From the NCBI RefSeq assembly GCF_025244905.1, contig NZ_CP104285.1, positions 4,092,001 to 4,156,000 of the forward strand: a DNA stretch of 64,000 nt, read 5' to 3'. Below are positions 29,127 through 39,061 of the stretch, one piece after another. Made by a program: the position numbers and the translations under genes. The notes beneath the pieces are model-generated. The model ran no database searches, had not been told where the DNA came from, and saw only the letters and a list, made by a program, of their open reading frames with translations. Each line of letters starts with the position of its first letter. Position 1 is the stretch's first letter. The DNA is from Enterobacter mori (GTDB lineage Bacteria; Pseudomonadota; Gammaproteobacteria; Enterobacterales; Enterobacteriaceae).

Positions 29127-31016
29127 ATGAAAAAAGTGCTCACTCTCTCGCTGCTGGCTTTCTCTGTTTCTCACGGCGCTCTGGCCGCGAACTACGCGCT
29201 CAGTAACGACAACATTGCCTTGTCATTTGACGATGCAAACGCAACGGTCGTGGTTAAGGACAGCAAAGCTAACCATCCGCTCACGCCGCAGGAGCTGTTC
29301 TTTCTGACGCTACCGGATGAAACAAAAATCCACGCCGCTGATTTTAAAATCAAGCACGTCGAAAAGCAGGACAACGCGATAGTCATCGACTTTACGCATC
29401 CGGATTTTAACGTGACGGTGAAACTGAACCTGGTGAAGGGAAAATACGCCAGCATCGACTACACCGTTGCCGCCGTCGGGCAGCCGCGAGACGTGGCGAA
29501 AATTACCTTCTTCCCGACCAAAAAACAGTCTCAGGCACCCTATGTCGACGGGGCGATCAACAGCTCACCGATCGTTGCTGATTCGTTCTTTATTTTGCCG
29601 GACAAGCCCATCGTTAACACTTACGCCTATGAAGCGACCACCAATCTCAACGTAGAACTGAAAACGCCGATCCAGCCGGAAACGCCGGTCAACTTTACCA
29701 CCTGGTTCGGCACCTTCCCGGAAACCAGCCAGCTACGACGCAGCGTGAACCAGTTTATTGATGCCGTGCGTCCTCGACCGTACAAGCCTTATCTGCACTA
29801 TAACAGCTGGATGGATATCGGCTTTTTCAATCCGTACACCGAGCAGGATGTGCTGGGGCGGATGGACGAGTGGAATAAGGAGTTTATTACCGGACGCGGC
29901 GTGGCGCTGGACGCCTTCCTGCTGGACGACGGCTGGGACGACCTTACCGGTCGCTGGCTGTTTGGCCCGGCATTCAGCAACGGTTTTGGCAAGGTTCGGG
30001 AAAAAGCCGACAGCCTGCACAGCTCGGTCGGACTGTGGCTCTCACCGTGGGGAGGCTACAACAAGCCGCGCGACGTTCGCGTCTCGCATGCAAAAGAGTA
30101 TGGGTTCGAAACCGTCGACGGGAAGCTGGCGCTGTCAGGACCGAACTATTTTAAGAACTTCAATGAGCAGATCGTTAATCTTATCAAAAATGAACACATT
30201 ACCTCATTCAAGCTGGACGGGATGGGGAATGCCAACGCGCATATCCAGGGCAGCCCGTATGCCTCGGATTTTGACGCCTCTATCGCCCTGCTGCATAACA
30301 TGCGCAGCGCCAACCCGAATCTGTTTATCAACCTGACGACAGGTACCAACGCCAGCCCGTCCTGGCTGTTCTACGCCGATTCTATCTGGCGCCAGGGCGA
30401 TGACATCAACCTGTACGGCCCCGGCACGCCGGTTCAGCAGTGGATGACCTACCGCGATGCGGAAACGTACCGCTCCATTGTGCGCAAAGGCCCGCTGTTC
30501 CCGCTGAACTCGCTGATGTACCACGGGATTGTCAGCGCAGAAAATGCCTATTACGGGCTGGAAAAAGTACAAACGGACAGCGATTTTGCCGATCAGGTCT
30601 GGAGCTACTTCGCGACCGGCACGCAGCTGCAGGAGCTGTATATCACCCCTTCAATGCTGAACAAGGCGAAGTGGGATACCCTGGCGCAGGCGGCGAAGTG
30701 GTCGCGGGATAACGCCAGCGTGCTGGTGGATACGCACTGGATTGGTGGTGATCCAACAGCACTGCAGATTTACGGCTGGGCATCCTGGAGCAAGGACAAA
30801 GCGATTCTCGGCTTGCGTAACCCGTCGGATAAGCCGCAAAGCTACTTCCTGGATTTGGCGAAAGATTTCGAAATCCCCACAGGAAACGCGGCGCAATTTC
30901 GTCTGAGAGCGGTGTACGGCAGTAATTCAACCGTACCGGAGGAGTACAAAAACGCGGTGGTGATTACGCTGCAGCCGCTGGAAACGCTGGTGTTTGAGGC
31001 GATGCCTGGTAAATAA
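29127..31016 (+). CDS. Exported clan GH-D alpha-glycosidase (GH36-like)
   Basis: 629 residues with a signal peptide (MKKVLTLSLLAFSVSHGALA, cleavage near residue 20), so periplasmic or secreted. An N-terminal beta-rich domain (about 21-210) is followed by a barrel with LDDGWDD near residue 270, a K-x-D motif FKLDG whose Asp364 is the likely nucleophile, and WRQGDD (Asp425 or Asp426) as likely acid/base. That layout fits clan GH-D enzymes (alpha-galactosidases, alpha-N-acetylgalactosaminidases). The C-terminus looks like a beta-sandwich. I do not recognise a characterised close homolog. Position after aga genes and an EIICB suggests it frees galactose or GalNAc from glycans. Confidence 0.78.
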   Translation: MKKVLTLSLLAFSVSHGALAANYALSNDNIALSFDDANATVVVKDSKANHPLTPQELFFLTLPDETKIHAADFKIKHVEKQDNAIVIDFTHPDFNVTVKLNLVKGKYASIDYTVAAVGQPRDVAKITFFPTKKQSQAPYVDGAINSSPIVADSFFILPDKPIVNTYAYEATTNLNVELKTPIQPETPVNFTTWFGTFPETSQLRRSVNQFIDAVRPRPYKPYLHYNSWMDIGFFNPYTEQDVLGRMDEWNKEFITGRGVALDAFLLDDGWDDLTGRWLFGPAFSNGFGKVREKADSLHSSVGLWLSPWGGYNKPRDVRVSHAKEYGFETVDGKLALSGPNYFKNFNEQIVNLIKNEHITSFKLDGMGNANAHIQGSPYASDFDASIALLHNMRSANPNLFINLTTGTNASPSWLFYADSIWRQGDDINLYGPGTPVQQWMTYRDAETYRSIVRKGPLFPLNSLMYHGIVSAENAYYGLEKVQTDSDFADQVWSYFATGTQLQELYITPSMLNKAKWDTLAQAAKWSRDNASVLVDTHWIGGDPTALQIYGWASWSKDKAILGLRNPSDKPQSYFLDLAKDFEIPTGNAAQFRLRAVYGSNSTVPEEYKNAVVITLQPLETLVFEAMPGK

Positions 31017-31025
31017 AACCTTTTC

Positions 31026-31056
31026 AGCTGGCAGGTTAAGTCATGACCTGCCAGCT
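31026..31056. terminator. Hairpin between converging glycosidase and fic genes
   Basis: Perfect 11-bp stem AGCTGGCAGGT/ACCTGCCAGCT with a 9-base loop. It overlaps the fic stop codon (31036-31038). The plus-strand tail is only pyrimidine-rich (TCCCCCTTTCC), so termination of the glycosidase transcript is likely but not canonical. Confidence 0.6.
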
Positions 31057-32016
31057 TCCCCCTTTCCTTGCCCCCAGGCGTTTTAATTTACCTTTTGTTT
31101 GCAAAGAATGGAGATAACGTTCCGCAGTGCGGGAAGCCACGCCCAGTGCAGAGGCCAACATTACCGCAGTCATTTGCGGCTGAACGGTAAGAAGCTCAAG
31201 GATGGACTTTTCCTTTTCCGACAGTTCTTCCGACATTTTTTCCGACATGATGGACGACATACCTATGCCTTCCCGCAAAGCTTCGGTCATATTTTGCAGC
31301 ATAAATTCCACGAATGCCGTGCAATCACTGGCCCGATCGCATTGCCCTAAAATCTGGTAATAGCGCGCTTGCTGGAAGTGAATGAGCGTCTCAACGGGCA
31401 GCCATGCAAGTTCGGCGCGCCACTGGCTTAAGATCAACGTTTGCCACAGCCGCCCCATGCGGCCATTTCCATCCGAAAAGGGATGAATAAACTCAAACTC
31501 GTAATGAAATACCGAGCTGACAATCAGCGGGTGAAGATCGGTTTGCTTAAGCCAGGCAAGAAGATCGTCGATAAGGCGGTTCATCTGTGAGGCTGGCGGA
31601 GCCATGTGGACTAACTGGTTTCCACGGTACACCCCTACGTCCCCATTTCTGAGCGTTCCGGGATGATCGACCAGACCCTTCATCAATAATCGGTGTGCAC
31701 TGAGTAAGTCGTTGAGCTTCCAGGGCTTCCATTCGGGCAATTTCTCATATGCCAGGATAGCGTTGCGTACTTCCTGAATATCTTTTTCAGGTGCAAGCAC
31801 GCGTTTGCCATCCATGATTGCCGTCACCTGCCCTGTCGTCAGCGAGTTGTGTTCAATGGCTAGCGAGGCCTGAATGGTTCGAATACGGTTCTCTTTACGG
31901 AGTAGCGGAGAAGTTCGACCTGAATGTGCCGCCCAATGACCTAATAGCTCACCAATCTCAACCACCTGATTGAGGATAAAGGGTGTGATGGTGAAAGGAG
32001 GCTGATAGCGGCTCAT
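31036..32016 (-). CDS. Fic-domain protein with C-terminal winged helix
   Basis: Fic (filamentation induced by cAMP) family enzyme, probably an AMP-transferase. The catalytic motif HPFSDGNGRMGR is at residues 178-189. An inhibitory-helix-like motif S-L-A-I-E-H-N lies at 51-57, upstream of the Fic core, as in class II (self-inhibited) Fic proteins. Residues about 260-326 form a helix-turn-helix (AVMLASALGVASRTAERYLHSL), suggesting DNA binding or self-regulation. No antitoxin is adjacent. E. coli K-12 has a fimbrial cluster (yraHIJK) at about this place instead. Confidence 0.88.
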   Translation of the reverse strand: MSRYQPPFTITPFILNQVVEIGELLGHWAAHSGRTSPLLRKENRIRTIQASLAIEHNSLTTGQVTAIMDGKRVLAPEKDIQEVRNAILAYEKLPEWKPWKLNDLLSAHRLLMKGLVDHPGTLRNGDVGVYRGNQLVHMAPPASQMNRLIDDLLAWLKQTDLHPLIVSSVFHYEFEFIHPFSDGNGRMGRLWQTLILSQWRAELAWLPVETLIHFQQARYYQILGQCDRASDCTAFVEFMLQNMTEALREGIGMSSIMSEKMSEELSEKEKSILELLTVQPQMTAVMLASALGVASRTAERYLHSLQTKGKLKRLGARKGGSWQVMT

Positions 32017-32021
32017 CTGGC

Positions 32022-32885
32022 TTACTCCCCCTGCTGCTCCAGCGCATACTTGTACAGCGCATTTTTCTTCACGCCGTGGATCTCTGCCGCTAATGCCGCC
32101 GCTTTCTTCAGCGGCAGTTCCGCCTGCAGCAGTGCCAGCGTGCGCAGCGCGTCGGCAGGCAGCGCGTCTTCCTGCGCTTTATGTCCTTCAACAATCAGCA
32201 CCATTTCGCCCTTGCGGCGGTTTTCGTCTTCCTTCACCCACGCCAGCAGTTCGCCCACCGGTGCACCGTGGATCGTTTCCCAGGTTTTGGTCAGCTCGCG
32301 CGCCAGCACCACGTAGCGGGATTCCCCCCAGACGGTCACCATATCTTCCAGGCTTTCCAGCAGGCGGTGCGTGGATTCGTAAAAAATCAGGGTGCGCGGC
32401 TCGGCTTCCAGGTCTTTTAACACGTCGCGACGGCCTTTGGATTTTGCTGGCAGGAAGCCTTCATAGCAGAAACGGTCAGACGGCAGACCCGCCGCGCTCA
32501 GCGCAGCAATGGCAGCGCACGGCCCCGGCAGCGGTACAACGCGAATACCGGCTTCACGGCAGGTCCGCACCAGGTGATAGCCCGGGTCGTTAATCAGCGG
32601 CGTACCGGCGTCGGAGACCAGCGCAATGTTCTGCCCCTCTTTCAGCTTCGCCACCAGCGTTTCGGCTTTTTGTTGCTCATTGTGATCGTGCAGAGCAAAC
32701 AAACGGGCGTTAATTGCGAAATGTTGCAGCAGTAAGCCGGTGTGGCGGGTATCTTCAGCGGCAATTAAATCAACAGCTTGCAACACGGTGAGCGCACGTT
32801 GGGTAATATCAGACAAATTCCCGATAGGAGTAGGTACAATATAAAGCTGGCCTTGAGAATTATCTGCCGTTTCGTGTTGTTTCAT
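32022..32885 (-). CDS. rsmI: 16S rRNA (cytidine1402-2'-O)-methyltransferase RsmI
   Basis: SAM-dependent methyltransferase that modifies C1402 in the ribosomal P site. The tetrapyrrole-methylase fold is clear: [15 protein letters not shown] near the N-terminus, [22 protein letters not shown] and [11 protein letters not shown]. 287 residues. Divergent from lpoA with 62 bases between the starts. Confidence 0.97.
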   Translation of the reverse strand: MKQHETADNSQGQLYIVPTPIGNLSDITQRALTVLQAVDLIAAEDTRHTGLLLQHFAINARLFALHDHNEQQKAETLVAKLKEGQNIALVSDAGTPLINDPGYHLVRTCREAGIRVVPLPGPCAAIAALSAAGLPSDRFCYEGFLPAKSKGRRDVLKDLEAEPRTLIFYESTHRLLESLEDMVTVWGESRYVVLARELTKTWETIHGAPVGELLAWVKEDENRRKGEMVLIVEGHKAQEDALPADALRTLALLQAELPLKKAAALAAEIHGVKKNALYKYALEQQGE

Positions 32886-32947
32886 TGTTTCGTCCGTATT
32901 GCCGATTTAATATTGAGCATTGCGTAAAAAAAATCACTGGATACAGT

Positions 32948-35092
32948 ATGGTACCCTTAACGTTTCTTCGAAAAAAAGCCACGCGCAGCGTGCCGCTTCT
33001 GCTCGCAGCCCTGATCTTTGCAGGCTGTGGCACCCAGGCACCCGATCAGACCGCTGCCCATATGCAGGGATCCGCTCAGGCTGATTCTGGCTTTTATCTG
33101 CAACAAATGTCGCAGAGCTCAAATGATACCAAGACCAACTGGCAATTACTCGCCATTCGTGCACTGCTGAAAGAGGGTAAAACCCAGCAGGCCGCCGAAC
33201 TGTTCAACCAGCTACCGCAGGATCTTAACGACGATCAGCTCCGCGAGCAGGGTCTGCTCTCAGCTGAACTGAAGGTGGCGCAGAAAGATTATGCGGCTGC
33301 GAAGAAAATCCTCGGAGACATCAACGTCGGTGCGCTGGACAAAAACCAGCAGGCGCGCTTCTGGCAGGCGGGCATTACCGCCGAGCAGGGCCGCCCTTCC
33401 CTGACGCTGCTGCGCGCGCTTATCGCCCAGGAGCCGCTGCTCGCCGGTGCGGATAAACAGAAAAATATCGATGCGACCTGGCAGGCGCTCGCCTCCATGA
33501 CCCAGGAACAGGCGCAAACGCTGGTCATTAACGCCGACGAAAATGTCTTGCAGGGCTGGCTGGATCTGCAGCAGATGTGGTTTAACAACCGCAGCGACCC
33601 AACGATGCTGAAAGCAGGTATTACCGACTGGCAAACCCGCTACCCGCAAAATCCGGGCGCGAAAATGTTGCCGACCCAGCTGGTGAATGTGCAGAACTTT
33701 AAGCCAGCCTCGACCAGCAAAATCGCGCTGCTTCTGCCGTTGAACGGCCAGGCGGCGGTCTTTGGTCGCACCATTCAGCAGGGCTTTGAAGCGGCGAAAA
33801 ACGGGACGACTGCCGTAAGCGGTAGTGCTGTACCGGCTCAGTCCGCGCAGGCAGCCAACGTGAACGACGTTGTCAGCCCTTCCGCTGCTGAAACCAGCGA
33901 CCTGACTGCAGCACAGGCGCCAGCGCAGGGAACGATGCAGAACCCGGTCACCGCACCGACATCGCCACCAGCCGCAACAACGCCTGCACCTGTAGCAGCT
34001 CAGGCCCCAGCGGAAACTCAGGCTCCCGTGACGGCTGAACAGCCACAACAGCAAGCCGCGCCAGCAGAACAGCAACCTGCCGCGCAGCCTCAGGCCGTGG
34101 CAACCGCCAGCGCCAACCCGAGTGCTGAGCTGAAAATCTACGACACCAGCGCTCAGCCGCTCGATCAAGTGCTGGCGCAGGTGCAAAAAGATGGCGCGAG
34201 CATCGTTGTCGGTCCCCTGCTGAAAAACGACGTGGAAACACTAATAAAGAGCAACACCCCCCTGAACGTGCTGGCGCTTAACCAGCCAGAGAACGTGCAG
34301 AACCGCGCCAACATCTGCTACTTTGCCCTCTCACCAGAAGATGAAGCCCGCGACGCGGCGCGTCATATTCACGAACAGGGTAAACAGGCGCCACTGCTGC
34401 TGATCCCGCGCAGCGCGTTGGGCGATCGCGTCGCCAATGCCTTTGCCGATGAATGGCAGAAGATCGGCGGTGGCGTGGTGCTGCAACAGAAATTTGGCTC
34501 CGCCTCAGAACTGAGAGCAGGCGTCAACGGCGGCGCAGGTATCGCCCTGAACGGCAGCCCGGTCAGCGCCAGCCTGCCGCAGCAGCAGAGCGTGACCATC
34601 GGCGGCCTGACCATTCCGGCCCCCCCTACCGACGCGCAAATCAGCGGTGGCGGCAAAGTGGATGCGGCCTACATTGTCGCAACACCGGAAGAGATTGCTT
34701 TCATCAAGCCGATGATTGCGATGCGCAACGGCAGCCAGAGCGGCGCAACCCTCTACGCCAGCTCGCGCAGCGCGCAGGGCACCGCAGGCCCGGATTTCCG
34801 CCTGGAAATGGACGGCCTGCAGTACAGCGAAATCCCGATGCTCGCGGGCAGCAACCCGCCGCTGATGCAGCAGGCGCTGAGCTCGGTACGTAACGACTAC
34901 TCGCTGGCGCGTCTGTACGCCATGGGCGTAGATGCATGGGCGCTGGCGAACCACTTTACCCAGATGCGTCAGGTGCCGGGCTTTGAGCTCAACGGCAACA
35001 CGGGCGATCTGACCGCCACTCAGGATTGTGTGATTAACAGGAAGTTATCATGGCTCAAATACCAGCAGGGGCAGATCGTCCCGGCCAGTTAA
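32948..35092 (+). CDS. lpoA: Outer-membrane lipoprotein LpoA, activator of PBP1A
   Basis: Stimulates peptidoglycan synthase PBP1A (MrcA) from the outer membrane. The start at 32948 (MVPLTF) gives a lipoprotein signal ending LIFAGC with Cys27, as in E. coli; the longer frame from 32885 adds unrelated residues. 714 residues. The N-terminal TPR-like domain (about 30-255) is followed by the periplasmic-binding-like domain ([16 protein letters not shown] onward). Between halves lies a long Ala/Pro/Gln-rich segment (about residues 300-390), visibly longer than in E. coli (678 residues in total). Confidence 0.96.
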   Translation: MVPLTFLRKKATRSVPLLLAALIFAGCGTQAPDQTAAHMQGSAQADSGFYLQQMSQSSNDTKTNWQLLAIRALLKEGKTQQAAELFNQLPQDLNDDQLREQGLLSAELKVAQKDYAAAKKILGDINVGALDKNQQARFWQAGITAEQGRPSLTLLRALIAQEPLLAGADKQKNIDATWQALASMTQEQAQTLVINADENVLQGWLDLQQMWFNNRSDPTMLKAGITDWQTRYPQNPGAKMLPTQLVNVQNFKPASTSKIALLLPLNGQAAVFGRTIQQGFEAAKNGTTAVSGSAVPAQSAQAANVNDVVSPSAAETSDLTAAQAPAQGTMQNPVTAPTSPPAATTPAPVAAQAPAETQAPVTAEQPQQQAAPAEQQPAAQPQAVATASANPSAELKIYDTSAQPLDQVLAQVQKDGASIVVGPLLKNDVETLIKSNTPLNVLALNQPENVQNRANICYFALSPEDEARDAARHIHEQGKQAPLLLIPRSALGDRVANAFADEWQKIGGGVVLQQKFGSASELRAGVNGGAGIALNGSPVSASLPQQQSVTIGGLTIPAPPTDAQISGGGKVDAAYIVATPEEIAFIKPMIAMRNGSQSGATLYASSRSAQGTAGPDFRLEMDGLQYSEIPMLAGSNPPLMQQALSSVRNDYSLARLYAMGVDAWALANHFTQMRQVPGFELNGNTGDLTATQDCVINRKLSWLKYQQGQIVPAS

Positions 35093-35445
35093 GCCGCAAG
35101 GAGACTGGCGATGCGTGGGAGTTAAAAGCGCGTCGCTGGCTTGAAGGCAAAGGACTGCGTTTTATCGCCGCCAACGTCCGTGGGCGCGGTGGCGAAATCG
35201 ACCTGATCATGAAAGACGGTCAGGTCACCGTGTTTGTAGAAGTGCGTTTTCGACAGTCCTCCCGTTTTGGCGGTGCTGCCGCCAGCGTGACGCTCGCCAA
35301 ACAACATAAATTATTACAGACTGCCCACTTGTGGCTTGCCCGCCATAATGGGAGTTTTGATACTGTGGATTGCCGGTTCGATGTGATAGCCTTCACCGGA
35401 AATGAGATCGAATGGCTTAAAAACGCTTTTGGCGAAGACGCATAA
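35050..35445 (+). CDS. yraN: UPF0102 nuclease-like protein YraN
   Basis: 131-residue protein with the predicted endonuclease-like fold of the UPF0102 family. The core [11 protein letters not shown]...VFVEVRFR resembles the catalytic arrangement of Holliday-junction-resolvase-like nucleases; function is unproven. It overlaps lpoA by 43 bases in another frame, suggesting translational coupling. Confidence 0.93.
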   Translation: MAQIPAGADRPGQLSRKETGDAWELKARRWLEGKGLRFIAANVRGRGGEIDLIMKDGQVTVFVEVRFRQSSRFGGAAASVTLAKQHKLLQTAHLWLARHNGSFDTVDCRFDVIAFTGNEIEWLKNAFGEDA

Positions 35446-35465
35446 TTAAGATTTAAAGGGATAAC

Positions 35466-36056
35466 GTGCTCGAAAGAATTAAAGTGTGCTTCACAGAAAG
35501 CATCCAGACTCAGATTGCCGCGGCGGAAGCCCTCCCGGATGCGATCTCCCGCGCAGCAATGACGCTGGTACAATCTCTTCTGAACGGCAACAAAATCCTC
35601 TGTTGTGGCAATGGCACCTCAGCCGCCAACGCACAGCATTTTGCTGCCAGCATGATCAATCGTTTTGAAACTGAACGCCCGAGTTTACCTGCCATTGCAC
35701 TTAATACCGATAATGTGGTCTTAACAGCGATTGCTAACGATCGTCTGCATGACGAGATTTACGCTAAGCAGGTGCGCGCCTTAGGCCATGCCGGGGACGT
35801 GCTGCTGGCCATCTCCACGCGCGGTAACAGCAGGGATATTGTTAAAGCCGTTGAAGCGGCGGTCACCCGTGATATGACTATCGTTGCGCTGACCGGCTAT
35901 GACGGCGGTGAGCTGGCAGGTTTACTGGGGCCGCAGGATGTGGAGATCCGCATTCCGTCTCACCGTAGCGCGCGTATTCAGGAGATGCACATGCTCACGG
36001 TGAACTGCTTATGCGATCTGATCGATAACACGCTTTTCCCTCACCAGGATGATTAA
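35466..36056 (+). CDS. diaA: DnaA initiator-associating protein DiaA
   Basis: SIS-domain tetramer that binds DnaA and promotes orderly initiation at oriC. 196 residues; the SIS signature [16 protein letters not shown] and [11 protein letters not shown] are visible. The start is GTG at 35466, preceded by AAAGGGATAAC. It lies 20 bases after yraN and 9 before dolP. Confidence 0.96.
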   Translation: MLERIKVCFTESIQTQIAAAEALPDAISRAAMTLVQSLLNGNKILCCGNGTSAANAQHFAASMINRFETERPSLPAIALNTDNVVLTAIANDRLHDEIYAKQVRALGHAGDVLLAISTRGNSRDIVKAVEAAVTRDMTIVALTGYDGGELAGLLGPQDVEIRIPSHRSARIQEMHMLTVNCLCDLIDNTLFPHQDD

Positions 36057-36065
36057 GGAGTTCTA

Positions 36066-36641
36066 ATGAAGGCTTTATCGACCCTTGCAGTCCTTATGTC
36101 TGCACTTCTACTTCAGGGATGTATTGCCGCTGCTGTTGTAGGTACCGCAGCTGTCGGCACCAAAGCGGCGACCGATCCGCGTTCTGTCGGGACCCAGGTT
36201 GATGACGGCACGCTGGAGTTGCGTGTCAACAGTGCGCTGTCGAAAGACGAACAAATCAAGAAAGAAGCGCGTATTAACGTAACGGCTTATCAGGGCAAAG
36301 TGCTGCTGGCAGGCCAGGCACCCAATACTGAATTAGCGTCTCGCGCTAAACAGATCGCGATGGGTGTAGAAGGTACAACAGAGGTGTTCAATGAAGTGCG
36401 CCAGGGCCAGCCAATTGGTTTGGGCGACGCGTCTTCCGATACCTGGATCACCACGAAAGTGCGTTCTCAGCTGCTGGGATCGGACCAGGTGAAATCGTCA
36501 AACGTGAAAGTGACCACCGAGAACGGCGAAGTGTTCCTGCTGGGTCTGGTGACTGAGCGTGAAGGGAAAGCGGCGGCGGATATCGCCAGCCGGGTGAGCG
36601 GCGTGAAGCACGTCACCACCGCGTTTACTTACATCAAGTAG
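36066..36641 (+). CDS. dolP: Outer-membrane lipoprotein DolP (YraP)
   Basis: Dual BON-domain lipoprotein that supports outer-membrane integrity and accumulates at division sites. Lipobox LLLQGC with Cys19; BON domain 1 about residues 46-115 and BON domain 2 about 124-190. In E. coli dolP has a sigma-E promoter; none was assigned here. 191 residues. A REP-derived hairpin with a T-run follows. Confidence 0.96.
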   Translation: MKALSTLAVLMSALLLQGCIAAAVVGTAAVGTKAATDPRSVGTQVDDGTLELRVNSALSKDEQIKKEARINVTAYQGKVLLAGQAPNTELASRAKQIAMGVEGTTEVFNEVRQGQPIGLGDASSDTWITTKVRSQLLGSDQVKSSNVKVTTENGEVFLLGLVTEREGKAAADIASRVSGVKHVTTAFTYIK

Positions 36642-36656
36642 TCCACACCTGACTGT

Positions 36657-36693
36657 AGGCCCGGTAAGCGCTAGCGCCACCGGGCTTTTTTTT
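36657..36693 (+). terminator. REP-like hairpin acting as dolP terminator
   Basis: GCCCGGT (36659-36665) pairs with ACCGGGC (36679-36685) around an inner palindrome GCGCTAGCGC, followed by eight T residues. The sequence is a REP unit with a terminator tail. The T-run overlaps the yraQ stop codon on the other strand. Confidence 0.88.
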
Positions 36694-37729
36694 ACAGAAG
36701 CGCAATACCGCCCACAATCACCCCACTTAACGCTACCAGCCCTGCGGTCAGCCACAGCGCTTTCGCCGGGAATGACTTACGCAGCATGATAAGCGACGGC
36801 AGGCTGATCGCCGGCAGCGTAATCAGCAGCGCCAGCGCCGGTGCGGTACCCATGCCAGCCAGCATCATGGTCTGAACAATCGGAATTTCCGCCGCCGTTG
36901 GGATCACGAAGAGGCAGCCCGCGACCGCCATTGCGATTACCCACATCAGCGTGTTGTCGATAGCGCCATCCGCATGCGGGAACAGCCAGACGCGCGCCGC
37001 CCCCAATACCAGCACCGCCAGGATATAAACCGGGATGGTGCTCCAGAAAAGCTGCCACAGCGCGTTACCCCAGCGCGCAAAAAAACCACCCTGCGGCTCG
37101 CTGACGTCCAGCTCAACGGCAGCGGACTCAGGCGCGTTGTCCTTCACCAGTTTTTGCACCAGCGTCGCCACCACCAGCACCGTCGCCAGCCCGGCAACCA
37201 GGCGGATAGCCGCAAAATGCCACCCAAGCACAAAGCCCATAAATACCAGCGTTGCCGGGTTGAGCAGCGGGTTACCCATCCAGAACGCCAGCGCGCCGCC
37301 CATCGACACGCGCTGACGACGCATACCCGCCGCAACCGGTGCGGCGCAGCAGGAGCACATCATGCCCGGCAGGGCGAAAATCGTCCCCAGCAGCGTACCC
37401 TGAAAACGCGGCTGGCCGAGGGTTTTCACCAGCCAGTTGCGCGGGATCAGTACCTGAATCAACGAGCCCAGGATCACGCCTAAAACAGCGGCTTTCCAGA
37501 CGGCAAGGAAGTAGACCATGGCGTAATCCCACGCCGCCTGAAGCGGGCTGGAATCAGCCTGAGCGAGAATAGATTTACCGATGCTGTGCGTTTCGGCGGC
37601 GGTGAAGGCTTTGCCGTAGTACGGCTGCCATTTTACATACCAGAGGCCAACAATGACCACGAGAAAGAAAAGTGCGGGCTTCCACCATTGGACAGGTGTT
37701 GCCGCCTGAGATGAAGACTGACCAGTCAT
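36692..37729 (-). CDS. yraQ: Predicted permease YraQ
   Basis: Integral membrane protein of the UPF0718 permease family, 345 residues with about eight to ten hydrophobic helices. A cysteine-rich loop GMMCSCCAAPV (about residues 120-130) is a notable family feature and could bind metal or thiols. Substrate unknown. It converges on dolP and precedes nothing obvious in operon. Confidence 0.9.
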   Translation of the reverse strand: MTGQSSSQAATPVQWWKPALFFLVVIVGLWYVKWQPYYGKAFTAAETHSIGKSILAQADSSPLQAAWDYAMVYFLAVWKAAVLGVILGSLIQVLIPRNWLVKTLGQPRFQGTLLGTIFALPGMMCSCCAAPVAAGMRRQRVSMGGALAFWMGNPLLNPATLVFMGFVLGWHFAAIRLVAGLATVLVVATLVQKLVKDNAPESAAVELDVSEPQGGFFARWGNALWQLFWSTIPVYILAVLVLGAARVWLFPHADGAIDNTLMWVIAMAVAGCLFVIPTAAEIPIVQTMMLAGMGTAPALALLITLPAISLPSLIMLRKSFPAKALWLTAGLVALSGVIVGGIALL

Positions 37730-37769
37730 AGCATTCCCCGGAGAGTGTTATTTAATTAGCCGGGGGAGT

Positions 37770-38414
37770 TTACGCCTCGTCCTGCGCGATTTCACGCAGT
37801 TTTGCCGAAGGGATAATGTTGACGCCCGCTTTCAACGGTGCCAGCCCTTCTTTTAGCATCGCAAGGGCGACATCCCGCGCCTCGATAGATTTCCAGTTGC
37901 CGGGAAGGATCTTAAACAGCGGGGCCAATATCGACTCGTTAAATCGGCGTTCGTCCCTGTGGCCGCTCAGCATCGAGGGGCGCACAATCGTCAGCTGCTC
38001 CCATTTCTGCGCAATCAGCGCATCCTCCATCTTGCCCTTTACCTTGTTGTAGAAGAAAGGCGACCCGGCATTGGCGCCCAGCGCGCTGACCACCAGAAAA
38101 TGTTTTGCGCCCAGTTTTTTCGCCGTGAGCGCGGTGTCCACCACCAGCGTGTAATCGGCATGGATAAATGCCTCTTTGCTGCCCGCCTCACGCCGCGTGG
38201 TGCCCAGACAACAAAAGGCGATATCAATGGGGTCCTGGACCTGTGCCAGCGCGTCCGTCAGCTGCGGATCGTGCGGGTTAAATACGCCTGAGACGTCCGC
38301 CAGCGGCCGACGCGTCGGGGCGGCGATATAGTTCACGCGTCGATCCTGAATCAGCAACCGCAGCAGATGATCCCCCACCAGCCCGGTGGCGCCCGTAATC
38401 AGTACCTGACTCAT
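37770..38414 (-). CDS. yraR: NAD(P)-binding oxidoreductase-like YraR
   Basis: Atypical short-chain dehydrogenase-like protein. Start moved to 38414 ([14 protein letters not shown]), which has GGGGAT upstream and the Rossmann motif TGATGLVG at once; a longer frame from 38465 is not supported. 214 residues against 211 in E. coli. Motifs [16 protein letters not shown] and [20 protein letters not shown] are typical of this family. Function unknown. Confidence 0.92.
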   Translation of the reverse strand: MSQVLITGATGLVGDHLLRLLIQDRRVNYIAAPTRRPLADVSGVFNPHDPQLTDALAQVQDPIDIAFCCLGTTRREAGSKEAFIHADYTLVVDTALTAKKLGAKHFLVVSALGANAGSPFFYNKVKGKMEDALIAQKWEQLTIVRPSMLSGHRDERRFNESILAPLFKILPGNWKSIEARDVALAMLKEGLAPLKAGVNIIPSAKLREIAQDEA

Positions 38415-38542
38415 CGTATCCCCTTTACAGAATTGTCCGTTTGCGAACTCAGCGTGGTCGACCACACTTAGAAGTCTGTTACAGGTAAGTATTTACCACA
38501 AGCGGAGAAAAATCAGTCTGAAGCCAAAACAACGGAGGAAGC

Positions 38543-39061
38543 ATGGGCAAGAAAATCGCAGTCTTGATTACCGACGAGTTTGAAGATTCAGAATTCACCT
38601 CTCCAGCAGAGGCGTTCCGCAAGGCGGGACATGAGGTTATCACCATTGAGAAAGAGGCGGGCAAAACGGTGACAGGCCATAAGGGCGAAGCCAGCGTGAC
38701 GATTGATGAGTCTATTGATAACGTCAGCCCGTCCGACTTCGACGCCCTGCTGCTGCCGGGCGGCCATTCACCGGATTCCCTGCGCGGAGACGAGCGCTTC
38801 GTGACCTTTACGCGAGATTTTGTTTCTACGGGCAAACCGGTCTTCGCCATCTGTCACGGCCCGCAGCTGCTGATCAGCGCCGAAGTCGTGCGCGGACGTA
38901 AGCTCACCGCCGTGAAGCCGATCGTTATCGATCTGAAAAACGCAGGGGCGGAGTTTTACGATCAAGAGGTGGTCAATGACAAAGACCAGCTGATCACCAG
39001 CCGAACCCCGGACGATCTCCCGGCGTTTAACCGCGAAGCGCTACGCCTGCTCGGCGCGTAA
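38543..39061 (+). CDS. yhbO: DJ-1/PfpI family stress protein YhbO
   Basis: PfpI-type protein; E. coli YhbO protects against oxidative and glycation stress and has been reported as a deglycase. 172 residues. The nucleophile is Cys104 in AICHGPQLL, followed by His105; the acid Glu lies near residue 12. Its 3' end overlaps the convergent yhbP by 21 bases. Confidence 0.95.
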   Translation: MGKKIAVLITDEFEDSEFTSPAEAFRKAGHEVITIEKEAGKTVTGHKGEASVTIDESIDNVSPSDFDALLLPGGHSPDSLRGDERFVTFTRDFVSTGKPVFAICHGPQLLISAEVVRGRKLTAVKPIVIDLKNAGAEFYDQEVVNDKDQLITSRTPDDLPAFNREALRLLGA

